Notes: generated from the sequence alone by a model not told the origin. A stretch of 64,000 nucleotides of DNA from Microbulbifer rhizosphaerae (GCF_014191725.1 NZ_JACHWZ010000014.1:79588-143587); one strand, 5' to 3'. Positions 1-9,322 are shown, numbered from the stretch's first letter. Translations and numbers: made by a program.

Positions 1-359
1 CGGTGGCCAACTACACCAACCTCAGCGCCTTCCAGGACGGCATCTCCCTCGCGGAGCCGGACATGACCCCGGAAGCCACCCTGCGCGCCGGCCTGCGCGG
101 CTACAACAGCCGCGGGGACAACCGCTACTACTTGTTCACCAACCTCTGGCACACCCTCGGCGGCAACGACGAACTGCTGTTCGGCAAGACCCGCCTGGAC
201 GGCGAGCGCCGCGCCAGTTGGGCGGAGATTGGGGCAGGCTTTGTATGGCTGGAAAGGCGCGGCGGCAGCGCCTTCGCCAATATCGGCTACCAGCGCTCCA
301 TCGACGACCTGGACTGGGAGGGGGGGAGCGCCAATCTGGGCTTCGACTGGCGCTGGTAG
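1..359 (+). CDS. Autotransporter-type outer membrane beta-barrel, C-terminal fragment
   Basis: This is the last ~118 residues of a gene that starts before the window. The reading frame is open from base 3; the GTG there is internal, not a start. Alternating short hydrophobic and polar strands (LRAGLRGY, AEIGAGFVWL, AFANIGYQRS, ANLGFDWRW) look like the last strands of an autotransporter translocator barrel. The protein ends in an aromatic residue, the usual outer-membrane sorting signal for the Bam complex. The passenger domain is not visible, so the function is unknown. Another outer-membrane barrel family is possible, but the final strand fits the autotransporter barrel best. Confidence 0.6.
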   Translation, partial: VANYTNLSAFQDGISLAEPDMTPEATLRAGLRGYNSRGDNRYYLFTNLWHTLGGNDELLFGKTRLDGERRASWAEIGAGFVWLERRGGSAFANIGYQRSIDDLDWEGGSANLGFDWRW

Positions 360-385
360 CCGTGGCGATACCGGAGGGCCGGGCT

Positions 386-551
386 AGTGTGGTGTAAGGT
401 ACTAAATGCGGTTATCAGAGCCCCCCAAAATGTTCACAGCAAGGCGCCGCTCGCAGGGAATGGCTCGCCCTTTTCAAGAGCGGCAACGCGGCTGTGGGCA
501 TTTTGGGGGGCTCCCTTCGGGCGGGCCGCATTTAGTGCCTTACACCACACT
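386..551. repeat. Long two-tier inverted repeat (hairpin / MITE-like element)
   Basis: The 26-base outer arms at 386-411 and 526-551 match as inverted repeats at 25 of 26 positions; the odd pair is G-T. A second pair of 23-base arms at 418-440 and 491-513 matches at 21 of 23, with a C-rich/G-rich core. The arms are nested, so the whole 166 bp can fold into one long hairpin with a ~50-nt head. No convincing gene lies inside. It fills most of the 350-bp space between the barrel gene and chaB and could be a nonautonomous mobile element, or act as a terminator for the upstream gene. Confidence 0.75.
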
Positions 552-709
552 GGTTCTCTATTGTAGGTGTGCCTTTTATCTTCCAATTCAATTCGCGACA
601 GATCATCTCTCTCCCGCCTCGCTCTGCGGAATCTGTGGGCTAATCTCCTTGCTATAGCGTTGTTTCAATATTTCCCTTTTGTCAGAAACCAACCAAGTCA
701 GGTAAGACC

Positions 710-922
710 ATGCCCTATCAATCCATTAACGAACTGCCGAAAAATGTCAAGAATCCCCTGCCAAAGCACGCCCAGGAAATCTACAAGGAGGCGTTTAATA
801 GTGCGGAGCAGCAGCACAAGGGTAAATCCGACACAGAAGAGCGTGCAGCCAAGATTGCCTGGAATGCGGTCAAGGAAAAATATGAAAAAGGTGACGACGA
901 CAAATGGCATAAAAAGCACTGA
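710..922 (+). CDS. chaB: ChaB family protein
   Basis: The 70-residue, lysine- and glutamate-rich protein begins with MPYQSINELP, the characteristic ChaB opening. It continues with LPKHAQEIYKEAFNSA and AAKIAWNAVKEKYEKGDDDKW, as in other ChaB proteins of ~60-76 residues. ChaB is encoded beside the ChaA cation antiporter in E. coli, but its own biochemical role is unclear. No chaA is adjacent here. A purine-rich AGGTAAG lies just before the ATG. The VOC gene follows after 31 bp and may be cotranscribed. Confidence 0.88.
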   Translation: MPYQSINELPKNVKNPLPKHAQEIYKEAFNSAEQQHKGKSDTEERAAKIAWNAVKEKYEKGDDDKWHKKH

Positions 923-953
923 ATGATATCCCGGCCGGCGCGAGGAGAAAGCT

Positions 954-1406
954 ATGAGCGAAAGCGGAGAGAGAGCCAGAGCTGTGGGCATCAATCATGT
1001 CGCCCTTGATGTCCGGGACCTGGATGAGGCCATCGATTTTCTCGATGGCCTGTTTCAGTTCAAGTTGCGCTCCAGGAGTAAAGGCATGGCCTTTATCGAA
1101 CTGGGTGACCAGTTTATCGCGCTTTTTGAAAATCGGGATACCGGAAAAGACGAGCACCGGCACTTCGGTCTGGTGGTGGATGACAAAAGCAAAGTCAAGG
1201 CGCGCCTGGATGCGTTGAACATTCCTATTCTCGGGGATCGGTTTCTGGACTTTCGGGATCCTTCGGGCAATCGCTGGCAAATTGTGGAGTATTCACAGAT
1301 CGAATTCATCAAAGCTCCGCAGGTGCTGGAATTCATCGGTGCCAGCGGACTGGAGAAGGCTGACGATGCCAGGGAGGATTTGCGCAAAAAGGGCATCGAA
1401 ATATAG
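954..1406 (+). CDS. VOC (glyoxalase/bleomycin resistance/dioxygenase) superfamily protein
   Basis: The 150-residue protein opens its VOC repeat with INHVALDVRDLDEAIDFLDG, the usual beta-alpha start with a potential metal-ligand His. It closes with FRDPSGNRWQIVEYSQ, where the Glu fits the second ligand of the family. The second half (HFGLVVDD, LGDRFLDFRDPSGN) completes a single VOC fold. The C-terminal ~30 residues form a charged helix. The start has a clear GGAGAAAGCT before ATG. VOC proteins include lyases, dioxygenases and drug-binding proteins; the substrate cannot be told from this sequence. Confidence 0.8.
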   Translation: MSESGERARAVGINHVALDVRDLDEAIDFLDGLFQFKLRSRSKGMAFIELGDQFIALFENRDTGKDEHRHFGLVVDDKSKVKARLDALNIPILGDRFLDFRDPSGNRWQIVEYSQIEFIKAPQVLEFIGASGLEKADDAREDLRKKGIEI

Positions 1407-1463
1407 CCCCGACGGTTGGCAAGAGGAGACGCCCGAAATATCCAGGCTTCCCGGAACTTGCTC

Positions 1464-2750
1464 TCAGCCATCAGGCCACAGGACTATCACCAGTATCCCC
1501 GCCACAAAAGGCACCGTGAACAACACCGCCACGCGCCGGAACAGCGCCCGCCCGCCCAGGGCAGCGGCGGCTCCTGCCTTGAATACCAGGTTGGCCAGGG
1601 TGGCGATCACCATAGCCCGCCAGGCGGTGGATGTTTCGAGCAGGCCGTCGCCGGCGAGATTGGCGGTGGACAGGGTGATCGCGTCCACATCGGTAAAACC
1701 CGAAATCAGCGCCACCACATAGATGCCGCGGCTACCGAAGTAGTCCTTGGCCGCTGCCACGGCTAGGGTGACCAGGGCGTAGAGGGCGCCGAAAACCAGC
1801 GCCGCGGAGAGCTCCGCGGGGTTGCTTTGGGTCGGCATCTCGCTCGCGTGATGCTCGGCAAAGCGATAGCCAAAGGCACAGGTCACCACACTGATCAGCA
1901 GCAGTGTGGCCAGCGGTGGCAACAGTGCAGCAGATACGCGCGGGGCCACCACGGTGATTTCCACAAACATGCGGATAAACATACTGGTGGAGGCGATCAG
2001 GATTACCAGTGCCGCGAGTCCCGCCATGCCTTTTTCCAGTTTTGCCCGGCGCGCGTAGCTCACTGTGGTGGCGGTGGAGGATATAAGCCCACCGATCAGG
2101 CCGCTTAGTAGGGTACCGGCGCGGGCGCCCACCAGTTTGTAGGCACCGTAACCGCCGAGCCCGATGCCCACGATCAGTACTACCAACAGCCAGATCTTGA
2201 AAGGGTTGAGTACATCGTAGGGGCCGAAGGTGCGGTTCGGCAGAACCGGCAGGATGATCATCGAAATCAGCGCGAACTGCATGATTGCGCGCAGATCCTG
2301 TTCCGGCAGGCGCTCGGCGAAAGCGTGCATACTGGGCTTCAGATGCAGCAACACGGCAATGGTACCGCCGACCACGACTGCCACCGTGAGTTCTCCCAGC
2401 ACCAGGAAAGCGCCCAGTAAATACATCAGCAGGGCGGAAACCTCGGTGGTAATACCGGTACCTTCCTCCTCGCCGCGCAGCCGCTCAAGGTTGCCGAGCA
2501 GTATCAGTATCGTCATGCACAGCAGCCCCGTCGGTACCAGCCACGGAATATCCTGAATATCGCTCAGTCTTGCGGCCAGGGCACCGAACAGGGCAATCAG
2601 CGGAAAGGTGCGGATTCCGCCCAAGCGGTCTGCGGTGCGCTCCCGCTGCAGTCCGATCAGAAGCCCGAGGCCCAGGGCGATGCCGAAGGCGATCAGGCTT
2701 TCAGAATCGACAAACGCCTTCAGCGGGTCGGGGATGTCGTCCTTGGGCAT
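1464..2750 (-). CDS. MgtC/SapB-type membrane protein with DUF4010 region
   Basis: The 428-residue protein is almost entirely hydrophobic, with roughly a dozen membrane segments. The N-terminal part reads LGLGLLIGLQRERTADRLGGIRTFPLIALFGALAA, the signature of the MgtC/SapB family (Arg-rich loop after the first helix). The C-terminal two thirds fits DUF4010 (FGALYALVTLAVAAAKDYFG, SGFTDVDAITLSTANLA). Such fusions are inner-membrane proteins of unproven function; MgtC itself acts in Mg2+ limitation and modulates ATP synthase in Salmonella. The gene is monocistronic or ends the leftward run that begins with the S9 peptidase gene. Confidence 0.85.
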   Translation of the reverse strand: MPKDDIPDPLKAFVDSESLIAFGIALGLGLLIGLQRERTADRLGGIRTFPLIALFGALAARLSDIQDIPWLVPTGLLCMTILILLGNLERLRGEEEGTGITTEVSALLMYLLGAFLVLGELTVAVVVGGTIAVLLHLKPSMHAFAERLPEQDLRAIMQFALISMIILPVLPNRTFGPYDVLNPFKIWLLVVLIVGIGLGGYGAYKLVGARAGTLLSGLIGGLISSTATTVSYARRAKLEKGMAGLAALVILIASTSMFIRMFVEITVVAPRVSAALLPPLATLLLISVVTCAFGYRFAEHHASEMPTQSNPAELSAALVFGALYALVTLAVAAAKDYFGSRGIYVVALISGFTDVDAITLSTANLAGDGLLETSTAWRAMVIATLANLVFKAGAAAALGGRALFRRVAVLFTVPFVAGILVIVLWPDG

Positions 2751-2902
2751 TTCTGCATCATACTCCTGAGCTGTTTACCACTTCCATGGACACTCCGGGG
2801 ACGATGTGCTTCCGGTAGCGGATTGCCTCTACATAATAGGTCAACCCGGTTTCTCCCGGCCCTGACGTTTACTTCATCGTTCAGCCGCACGGATCGCAGT
2901 TT

Positions 2903-3839
2903 CTACAATCCCAGTCGCTTAGCCACCCAGGTCAGTATTCTCTCAATCTTGCTTACAGGGCGAACAATAAACTTGTCCCGCACCCGCTTTTCGGGTTCCT
3001 TACCAATTTCCGAAAGCGTCGCGTCAAGAAGCAGCAGGTCCTCCGGCAAAAGCGCCAGTCCGGCCTCATCGGGCTGATAGCTGCTGCCCATCGGATAGTC
3101 CTGTCCCTGAGTTCGGGACATTTCGATATGGGTACCCATCAGCGCCGATATCCGATGGGTTTTTGAGAAGTCCACCAGACGCGCGATGCTGGCCCGATAG
3201 CTGTCCCATTCCCATATATACAGGCGGCCGGGATAGAAGGTATCCCCGCTCAGCAGCCAGCGGGTGTGCGGGTCGTACACGGCAATACTGTCTTCCTTGT
3301 GACCCGGAATTGGGAGAACGGTGAGCTTGCGGCCGCCCAGGTCGATGGTTGCGGTGCCGTTTGGCCAGTCCGTGAAACCGAAATACTCCCGTACCGACGG
3401 GGCGCCCGACTCCACCAGCGTCACACCGGGCTTTCCCCGGAACTGTGAATCGCCGGCAGTATGGTCCCCATGGCCGTGTGAGTGGGTGACCAGGAGCTTC
3501 AGTTCCCGTCCCGGTGTTGCCTGCTTGCGGCTGACAATCAGGCGTTGGAGGGTCTCATAGAGGAAACCGCCCGGCGTCTTCGGTGGCGCCGGTGTCCTGG
3601 ACGAATACCGTATGTTCGCCGAACAATACGTAGATAAACGGTGCCTCGGAGTCCAGGCACTTGTTCTGACGCAGGATATAGCTCGATTCGTCGTACTGGA
3701 ATGTTTCTATCGCCGGGTCCGTATTGGTGGCACAGTCTTCCGATCCGTGAATCCATGTGTGCCCGTTGATTTTTTCTACCGCGTCGGCATGGGCGGAGAG
3801 TGTGGACGTGGCCAGTATGATGGTTGCCAGGTACATCAT
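2903..3839 (-). pseudogene. Exported metallo-beta-lactamase-fold hydrolase, split by a frameshift
   Basis: Two adjoining reading frames together make one MBL-fold protein. The first (from ATG 3839, after GAGGGA) has a signal peptide (MMYLATIILATSTLSAHA) and runs to VLFGEHTVFVQDTGA before a stop at 3555. The other frame is open from before that point and carries LLVTHSHGHGDHTAG, the HxHxDH metal-binding motif, then GHKEDSIAVYD and LLSGDTFYPG, ending at 2903. The frames meet around 3556-3570, where a 1- or 2-base indel would restore FPLYETLQRL. It is either a recent pseudogene or a sequencing error. An internal ATG at 3424 would exclude the metal motif, so it is unlikely to be the true start. 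Confidence 0.82.
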
Positions 3840-3900
3840 ATCGATCCCTCATTGTTTTTATATACGCTTCGTGCGGCGTCGGATATTTTCAGGAGCGGGG

Positions 3901-4401
3901 TTATTCCTGGTATCGGATATCCACCACATAGTAGGTCACCCGTTTTTCCCCCATATGGATATTCACCTCGTCGTCCAGCCGACGCCCGAGCAGGGCACGG
4001 GCCACCGGGGAATCCATGGAAATCAATCCCTGCTTTACATCGAACTCATCCGGGCCGACGATACGGTAGGTGAGGGTGTTGCCGTCGTCATCCTCAATGG
4101 TGACCCAGGCGCCGAAAAAGATTTTCTCCCGGTCGTCCGGAATGCGGTCCACCACGGTGACTTCCTCCAGCCGCTTGGTGAGAAAGCGCACCCGGCTGTC
4201 AATCTCGCGCAGGCGCTTCTTGCCGTAGATATAGTCGGCGTTTTCCGAGCGGTCGCCGAGTTTGGCTGCCTCGCTCACCGCTTGCGTGACCCGCGGGCGC
4301 TCCACTTCCCAAAGGTGTTTCACTTCCGCGCGCAGGCGTGCGGCACCTTCGGGGGTGATATAGCGGGAACCGCGCGGGCGCGGTGGTCTCCATCTTCCCA
4401 T
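3901..4401 (-). CDS. greB: Transcription elongation factor GreB
   Basis: The 166-residue protein has the Gre layout: an N-terminal coiled coil with AAKLGDRSENADYIYGKKRLREID and a C-terminal FKBP-like domain with VTIEDDDGNTLTYRIVGPDEFD and SMDSPVARALLGRRLDDEV. The acidic DRSENADY tip enters the RNA polymerase secondary channel and stimulates transcript cleavage in backtracked complexes. The conserved YGKKRLREIDSRVRFL stretch favours GreB over GreA. The N-terminus carries a short basic extension (MGRWRPPRPRG) before the core. The ATG lies 4 bases after the stop of the upstream S9 peptidase, so the two are probably cotranscribed. Confidence 0.95.
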   Translation of the reverse strand: MGRWRPPRPRGSRYITPEGAARLRAEVKHLWEVERPRVTQAVSEAAKLGDRSENADYIYGKKRLREIDSRVRFLTKRLEEVTVVDRIPDDREKIFFGAWVTIEDDDGNTLTYRIVGPDEFDVKQGLISMDSPVARALLGRRLDDEVNIHMGEKRVTYYVVDIRYQE

Positions 4402-4405
4402 CGGC

Positions 4406-6355
4406 TTATTCCAGGTTCTCTATGGTAATGCCGGGCCCGGGTTCGGCCAGAGGGAAATTGAATATGCGGCTGTAGAATTCCAATTCGCCCTCCAGAGCTA
4501 ACTTGATGCTGTCACCGCCACGGAAGCCGTGCCCTTCGTTGGTGAAGGTGATATAGGCCACGGGAATTCCTTGTTGCTTGAGGGCGTTGACCATGGTTTC
4601 CGCCTGGCTGGGGGGTACCACCTTGTCTTCCAGGCCCTGGAAGAAAATCACCGGGCAATCCAGCTGGTCGACATAATTGATCGGCGAGCGCTCGCGATAG
4701 GTGTCTTCCGCCTCGGGCCAGGGGCCCACCAGTTTGTCCAGGTAGCGGGATTCGAATTTGTGGGTGTCCCGCGCCAGGGTGGTGAGGTCGCCGATGCCGT
4801 AGTGGCTGGCACCGGCCTTGAAAGTACTGTGGAAGGTGAGGGCGGCCAGCACTGTGTAGCCGCCGGCGCTGCCACCCTTGATCAGCAGCCGTTCCGGGTC
4901 GGCCAGGTCTTTGGCCACCAGGTATTCGGCGCCGGCACAGACGTCCTCCACGTCAAGGACGCCCCAGAGGCCCTTCAGGCGCTCGCGGTATTTGCGGCCG
5001 TAGCCGGTGCTGCCGGAGTAGTCTACATCGAGGATGGCGAAGCCCCGGCTGGTCCAGTACTGAACCTTCAGGTTCAGGCCCGCTGAGGTGGCGCCGGTGG
5101 GGCCGCCGTGGCTGAATACGATCAGCGGCGGTTTTTCGCCCTCTGGCGCCTGAAAATCGGGATTGTTGGGCGGGTAGTAAAAGGCGTGCACCTGCCGTTT
5201 GCCCGCGGGGAACTCGATGGCCTGGGCCTGGGAAAAAATCCCGCTATCCAATCGGCTGCGGTTACTGCTGGCAATGGTTTCAAAGTTTTTCTTGTGATTG
5301 TCGTAGGTAATTACCGCGGGGAACCTGTCGGCGCCGGCGCCTATAAATACCGCCCTGTGGCTCTCGCAGCGTACGCCCTCGATATCGCAGAAGGGCTGCT
5401 CAAGGATTTCGTGGCTGCGGTCTTCCAGGTCGATGGTGGCCAGGTGCCAGCGGCCGTTTTCGGTAAAGGTACAGAGGATTTCGTCGGAGGTGAGAAATCC
5501 GTAGGTAGACATGCCGAACACCCATTGGGGGGTGGCGAACTCCGCGTTTTTTTCCCACAGCGGTTTCTCTTCCCCCTGGCGGTAGATATTCCACCAGTTG
5601 TTCCGGTCGGAGACGTAAAACAACTCGCCCTCCGGGGACCACTGGGGCTGGAATATGGATTCCTCCCCACCACCGGCGACTACTTTTACTGTTCCCGGCC
5701 GGCCGCTGTCGTCCAGCTCTGCCAGGCAGAGCTCAGTGGCGTCCCAGGGCATGTCGGGATGAGACCAGCGGAGGAAGCTGAACCGCATGCCATTGGGGCT
5801 GAGGCTCGGGTTGGAATAGAAATCCGTGCCCTCGGCGAGAATGCGCGGCGGGTTTTTCTCCGGGGCTTCCAGGTGGATGGCGACAATGCGGGCTATCGCC
5901 TCTCCGCCAATCGCTTCCGGGGAGCTGTCTTCCTGCACGCAGAGCAGCTGTTTGCGCCGGCGGTCGAGGAACAGATCCGCGTGGCGGTAGGGGCCTTCGG
6001 GGGTAATCGCCTCGGGCACCTGGCTGTCCAGGTTCATGCGGTAGATGCGCTGGTCGTCGGCGAGGACGAAATAGGCGGTGTTATCGCTAATCAGGTAACT
6101 GGCGCCCCCGTATTCGTGGGCTTTTGAGCGCACACTCAGCGGAGCGGGAGTGATATCCCTGCGCCCGTCCTTCGGACAGTGCCGGACCAGTACCGAGCGC
6201 CCTTTTTCCGCCGGGCGGGATTCCAGCCAGTAGATGCAACCGTCCACCAGCCTGGGTTCGCTCAGGCGCACACTGTCCTGTACCAGCAGGTCGGCGCTGA
6301 TCTGCGATTTCCAACTGCCGTAGGGGGCCACTTTTTTTGCCGGGGCGTCGCTCAT
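4406..6355 (-). CDS. S9 family peptidase (prolyl oligopeptidase type)
   Basis: The protein of ~649 residues has an N-terminal beta-propeller-like region with WSPEGELFYVSDRNNWWNIYR repeats and a C-terminal alpha/beta-hydrolase domain. The nucleophile Ser sits in KGGSAGGYTVLAAL near residue 494; LEDKVVPP and the late EGHGF supply the expected Asp and His. The oxyanion region SHGGPTG is also present. The start is set at MSDAPAKK because AAAGGA precedes it and the longer upstream frame is unlike the family. No signal peptide is seen, so it is probably cytoplasmic. It likely trims peptides to di- or tripeptides; the specificity is not determinable. Confidence 0.9.
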   Translation of the reverse strand: MSDAPAKKVAPYGSWKSQISADLLVQDSVRLSEPRLVDGCIYWLESRPAEKGRSVLVRHCPKDGRRDITPAPLSVRSKAHEYGGASYLISDNTAYFVLADDQRIYRMNLDSQVPEAITPEGPYRHADLFLDRRRKQLLCVQEDSSPEAIGGEAIARIVAIHLEAPEKNPPRILAEGTDFYSNPSLSPNGMRFSFLRWSHPDMPWDATELCLAELDDSGRPGTVKVVAGGGEESIFQPQWSPEGELFYVSDRNNWWNIYRQGEEKPLWEKNAEFATPQWVFGMSTYGFLTSDEILCTFTENGRWHLATIDLEDRSHEILEQPFCDIEGVRCESHRAVFIGAGADRFPAVITYDNHKKNFETIASSNRSRLDSGIFSQAQAIEFPAGKRQVHAFYYPPNNPDFQAPEGEKPPLIVFSHGGPTGATSAGLNLKVQYWTSRGFAILDVDYSGSTGYGRKYRERLKGLWGVLDVEDVCAGAEYLVAKDLADPERLLIKGGSAGGYTVLAALTFHSTFKAGASHYGIGDLTTLARDTHKFESRYLDKLVGPWPEAEDTYRERSPINYVDQLDCPVIFFQGLEDKVVPPSQAETMVNALKQQGIPVAYITFTNEGHGFRGGDSIKLALEGELEFYSRIFNFPLAEPGPGITIENLE

Positions 6356-6684
6356 GGGCGGAGTTTCCTTTCTCATCATTCCTGTCTTGGTAGACGCGCA
6401 TTTTGCCGATTGCAACAGGGGGGCACAAGCGCGCCTGTGGCGGCTGCGGGTTGCTGTTGGAGTGGGCGCCCTGTGGACCAAGTACTGCGGGGACTTCGCG
6501 CCAGGGTGGAATAACTGAGACGCCGTTCACACACCAGTCGTGCACGCATCCACCCTTTATCTCCGTTCTATCAATTTCGCATCCCCGGTGAGAACCAGTG
6601 CGCGCCGCGCCGCGCGGTAATCTTTTACGCTCCGCCAACCTTATCGATACCGCCGATTTTTCAGCTGACCCACTGGGGTGAACT

Positions 6685-9189
6685 ATGTCCGGCCAGCAAA
6701 TGTTCCAGATTGTTTCCGCGGGAAAAACCCTGCGCGCCAAATCGCCGGCGCAGGTATTGCAGGATGCGGCGGCGGCCTTTTCAGTGCCTGTTCCCCAGGC
6801 GCGCAGACTGCTGCTCAAGGGCTGGGTGATCAAGGACCAGCTCTCCTCCAAGCAGGTACTGGAATACCGCGCGCGCCTGCAACAGGTCGGCCTGCGCGTG
6901 GAGGTCCACCCGGCGGGCAAGTTCGACAATCGCGCGTTGCTGGCCAAGCTGCAATTTGCCGAGAAGCGCCGCGAGCAACCATCCAAAACGGACACGGACA
7001 ATCGAACGGAGAGAAAGGAGAGAAACGCGCAAGTCGCCAGGTTGCCGACGACTGTTGCCGAGGCAAAGCCCACAACTGCTGCCAACAGCAAGGCGAGGAC
7101 CCAGTTGGAGTCCCTGTTCGGCGACTTGCCGGCAGCGCCAGGTGAATCCTCCGCGGATCGGGCCCAGTTGATTCTGGGCGTGCTGTTGGCCGCCCTGGTG
7201 CCGGGGATTTTTGTCCTGTTTGCAGCGCTGTGTATATACAGCGCCGCCCGCGCGCTCTGGCAGATTCCGCAGGCAATGATAGCCGGAGAGTTTAGCGCTT
7301 TCGTTCTATTGGGCAGCCTGCTGTCGCTGGGATTGATCGCTGCACTCGCGGCTCTGCTGCTTTGGCCTTTTTTTACCGCTGGGCGTTTTGCCGCGGAGTT
7401 TGAAGTGGCGTCGCTGCCACTGTCGAGAGATGGTGCGCCGGGCCTCCATCTGCTGCTGAGGGTTTTGGCGGAAAAGACCGGGTTGCCACAAGTGAGCCAA
7501 CTGTCGGTTTCCGCCGGTGCCGAGGTGATGGCCGAGCCGACGCCGGAAGATATCAAGGCGCAGCAGTTACCGCTGCGCCTGGGCCTGGGTGCGGTGTGCA
7601 CACTGTCCGGCAATGAACTGCTGGCAATGGTGGCCCGCGCCCTCGGCGGCTATAAGGGAAAACTGCGGGGGACCACCGCTTGGCTGGTTCGGGATATTGC
7701 CAGACGACTGCAGTGGACGCAGTGGGCGCTGGAGAATGAACGCAGCGCGGTGTCGCCCGGCGGGCAGGTGGCGCCGCCGTTGAAGCCGCTGCACCGTGTA
7801 CTGACGCTGGGAGGGCGTGCCGCCATTCCCCTGGTGGACAAGCTGCTCGATCTGCACCGTAGCCTCACCGGGCCCACCGCGCGACTTCTGGAGCGTCAGG
7901 GGGATGCCTGGGCGGCGCAGATCATCGGCAGCGAGGCCTTCGCGCCCTTTGCCGACAAATGGCATCAGCTGGTGCACGCGGAGCTGGTGGTGGCGGAAGT
8001 GAACCGGGAGGCTTCCCTGGCCGGTCAGCGGCTGGCAAATTATCCCGACGCCATCGCCTGGACACTGCGCAACCTGGACCGGGAAACCCGCTCGAATATC
8101 GAACTGGCGATGGCGCAGGCCTCGGATTCCTGGGACTGGACTCAGGCTGCGGACAACGAGCGCATCGCCTGGGCCGAGGAACTGTCTCTGGCACCCCTGG
8201 TGCAGCAGGATTTTTCGGTACAGAAACTCTTTACCGATTTTGGCGCACTTTGCAGTTCCGCCAGCGCGGCGGTTGCCGCAAAGGACAGCCAGGCGGTGGA
8301 TAACATCCGCTTGCTATGTGCCAGCAAGGAGTCCGAGCAGGCGCAGCAGGTGTTGGCCGAGTATTTCAACCAGCTGCCGCCGCGCCGGTTTCTACCACTG
8401 GAGCTACCCGCGAACGGGGAACTTCAGGCCATGGATTTGCAGCAGGCTATCGACTGGCTGCGGGGCAAGCTGGTGGAGCTGCGGGAGCAGGAACGCCGCC
8501 TGGACGACCTGCAACTGCGCGAAGCGGCCATGCAACTGGGAGCGGCGCTGGTCAGGGCCCAGGTAAAAATCGAGCCGGAGGCATTCTTCCTGTCGGGGGC
8601 CACCCCCGCGGTGGCGGATGAGAGCCTGCGGGACAACCGCAGCCGTCGCGAGGAACTGGAGCGGCAGCGGAGGGAGATTTTCAGTGTTTTCTACCTGCGC
8701 ATCACCCGCACGCTGGAATCCATGCCCGCCGCGGAGCAGAGGGACCGACAAAGCCGTCTGGAGCAATTGTCCGCCTACCGCCCGCTGGCGGCGAGACTGG
8801 AAAAGCTCGACGCCTACGGCGATATCTTCGGCCTGATGATCGACCGCCTGTCGCTGGACGGCAGCCAGCGAGAACTGCTGCAGAAATTCTATGCCCTGGC
8901 CGCCGGCGAGTTGCGGGCCTTGTGCGAAGCGGCGGGCAATACCGCCGTTCTGCGCGAGAGCGGGATGCCGCAAATGCTAGAGGAACGCATCGGTTCCAGC
9001 CAGGTGCCGGAACTGCCGGCGGACCGGCAGCGATTGCGGGATACGTTGCAGGCGATGGAACTCAAATGCAAAAACGCCAGCGCCGCGGTGTGCGAGCATT
9101 ACCGCATCCAGCTGGCGCAGCTGTTGCAGCCCTGCCTGGAACGGGAGCGGGCCCTCAAGGTGAGGCCCTTGCGGTTGGTAAGAATGTAG
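6685..9189 (+). CDS. Large membrane protein resembling an inactive M48 peptidase
   Basis: The 834-residue protein has an N-terminal ~75-residue domain (FQIVSAGKTL to GLRVEVHP) of the kind found before membrane domains in uncharacterised proteins. A linker rich in Lys and Thr follows, then two membrane segments near residues 161-185 and 206-230. Next, SGNELLAMVARALGGY (about 313-325) lines up with the M48 pattern ELxxVLAHELGHY, but the zinc His, catalytic Glu and second His are R, A and G. Downstream, LERQGDAWAAQIIGS (about 402-416) fits the M48 EADxxA block, but the EAD ligand motif reads QGD. The last ~400 residues are helical and charged. This suggests a pseudoprotease scaffold; the homology call is my inference from motif alignment. 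The stop codon lies inside a REP element. Confidence 0.6.
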   Translation: MSGQQMFQIVSAGKTLRAKSPAQVLQDAAAAFSVPVPQARRLLLKGWVIKDQLSSKQVLEYRARLQQVGLRVEVHPAGKFDNRALLAKLQFAEKRREQPSKTDTDNRTERKERNAQVARLPTTVAEAKPTTAANSKARTQLESLFGDLPAAPGESSADRAQLILGVLLAALVPGIFVLFAALCIYSAARALWQIPQAMIAGEFSAFVLLGSLLSLGLIAALAALLLWPFFTAGRFAAEFEVASLPLSRDGAPGLHLLLRVLAEKTGLPQVSQLSVSAGAEVMAEPTPEDIKAQQLPLRLGLGAVCTLSGNELLAMVARALGGYKGKLRGTTAWLVRDIARRLQWTQWALENERSAVSPGGQVAPPLKPLHRVLTLGGRAAIPLVDKLLDLHRSLTGPTARLLERQGDAWAAQIIGSEAFAPFADKWHQLVHAELVVAEVNREASLAGQRLANYPDAIAWTLRNLDRETRSNIELAMAQASDSWDWTQAADNERIAWAEELSLAPLVQQDFSVQKLFTDFGALCSSASAAVAAKDSQAVDNIRLLCASKESEQAQQVLAEYFNQLPPRRFLPLELPANGELQAMDLQQAIDWLRGKLVELREQERRLDDLQLREAAMQLGAALVRAQVKIEPEAFFLSGATPAVADESLRDNRSRREELERQRREIFSVFYLRITRTLESMPAAEQRDRQSRLEQLSAYRPLAARLEKLDAYGDIFGLMIDRLSLDGSQRELLQKFYALAAGELRALCEAAGNTAVLRESGMPQMLEERIGSSQVPELPADRQRLRDTLQAMELKCKNASAAVCEHYRIQLAQLLQPCLERERALKVRPLRLVRM

Positions 9190-9309
9190 AAGCGGCCGCT
9201 GGCCGCGACCCCGGGAGCGCGGAGCTCCAGCTCCGCAACGGGCCGCAGGCCCGCCATAGATGGACTTCAGTTAAAACTGGGGGCTCCATCGCGGCCAACG
9301 GCTTCTACA
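9185..9309. repeat. REP element with GC-rich central module
   Basis: TGTAGAAGC at 9185-9193 and GCTTCTACA at 9301-9309 are exact inverted repeats; both arms continue into GC-rich GGCCGC/GCGGCC stretches. Elsewhere in the window the same family reads GTAGGAGC/GCTCCTAC, so the G-to-A change is matched in both arms. The ~45-bp middle module (about 9211-9256) recurs near 31018-31058 and, inverted, at 32430-32475. The element overlaps the stop codon of the preceding gene. Confidence 0.75.
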
Positions 9310-9322
9310 ACGGGTTTCAAGC

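Noticed and set aside
6087..7613. A 508-codon minus-strand frame
   Set aside because: It overlaps the 5' ends of the S9 peptidase and the M48-like gene and is low-complexity Ser/Arg/Ala-rich. It has no recognisable domain.
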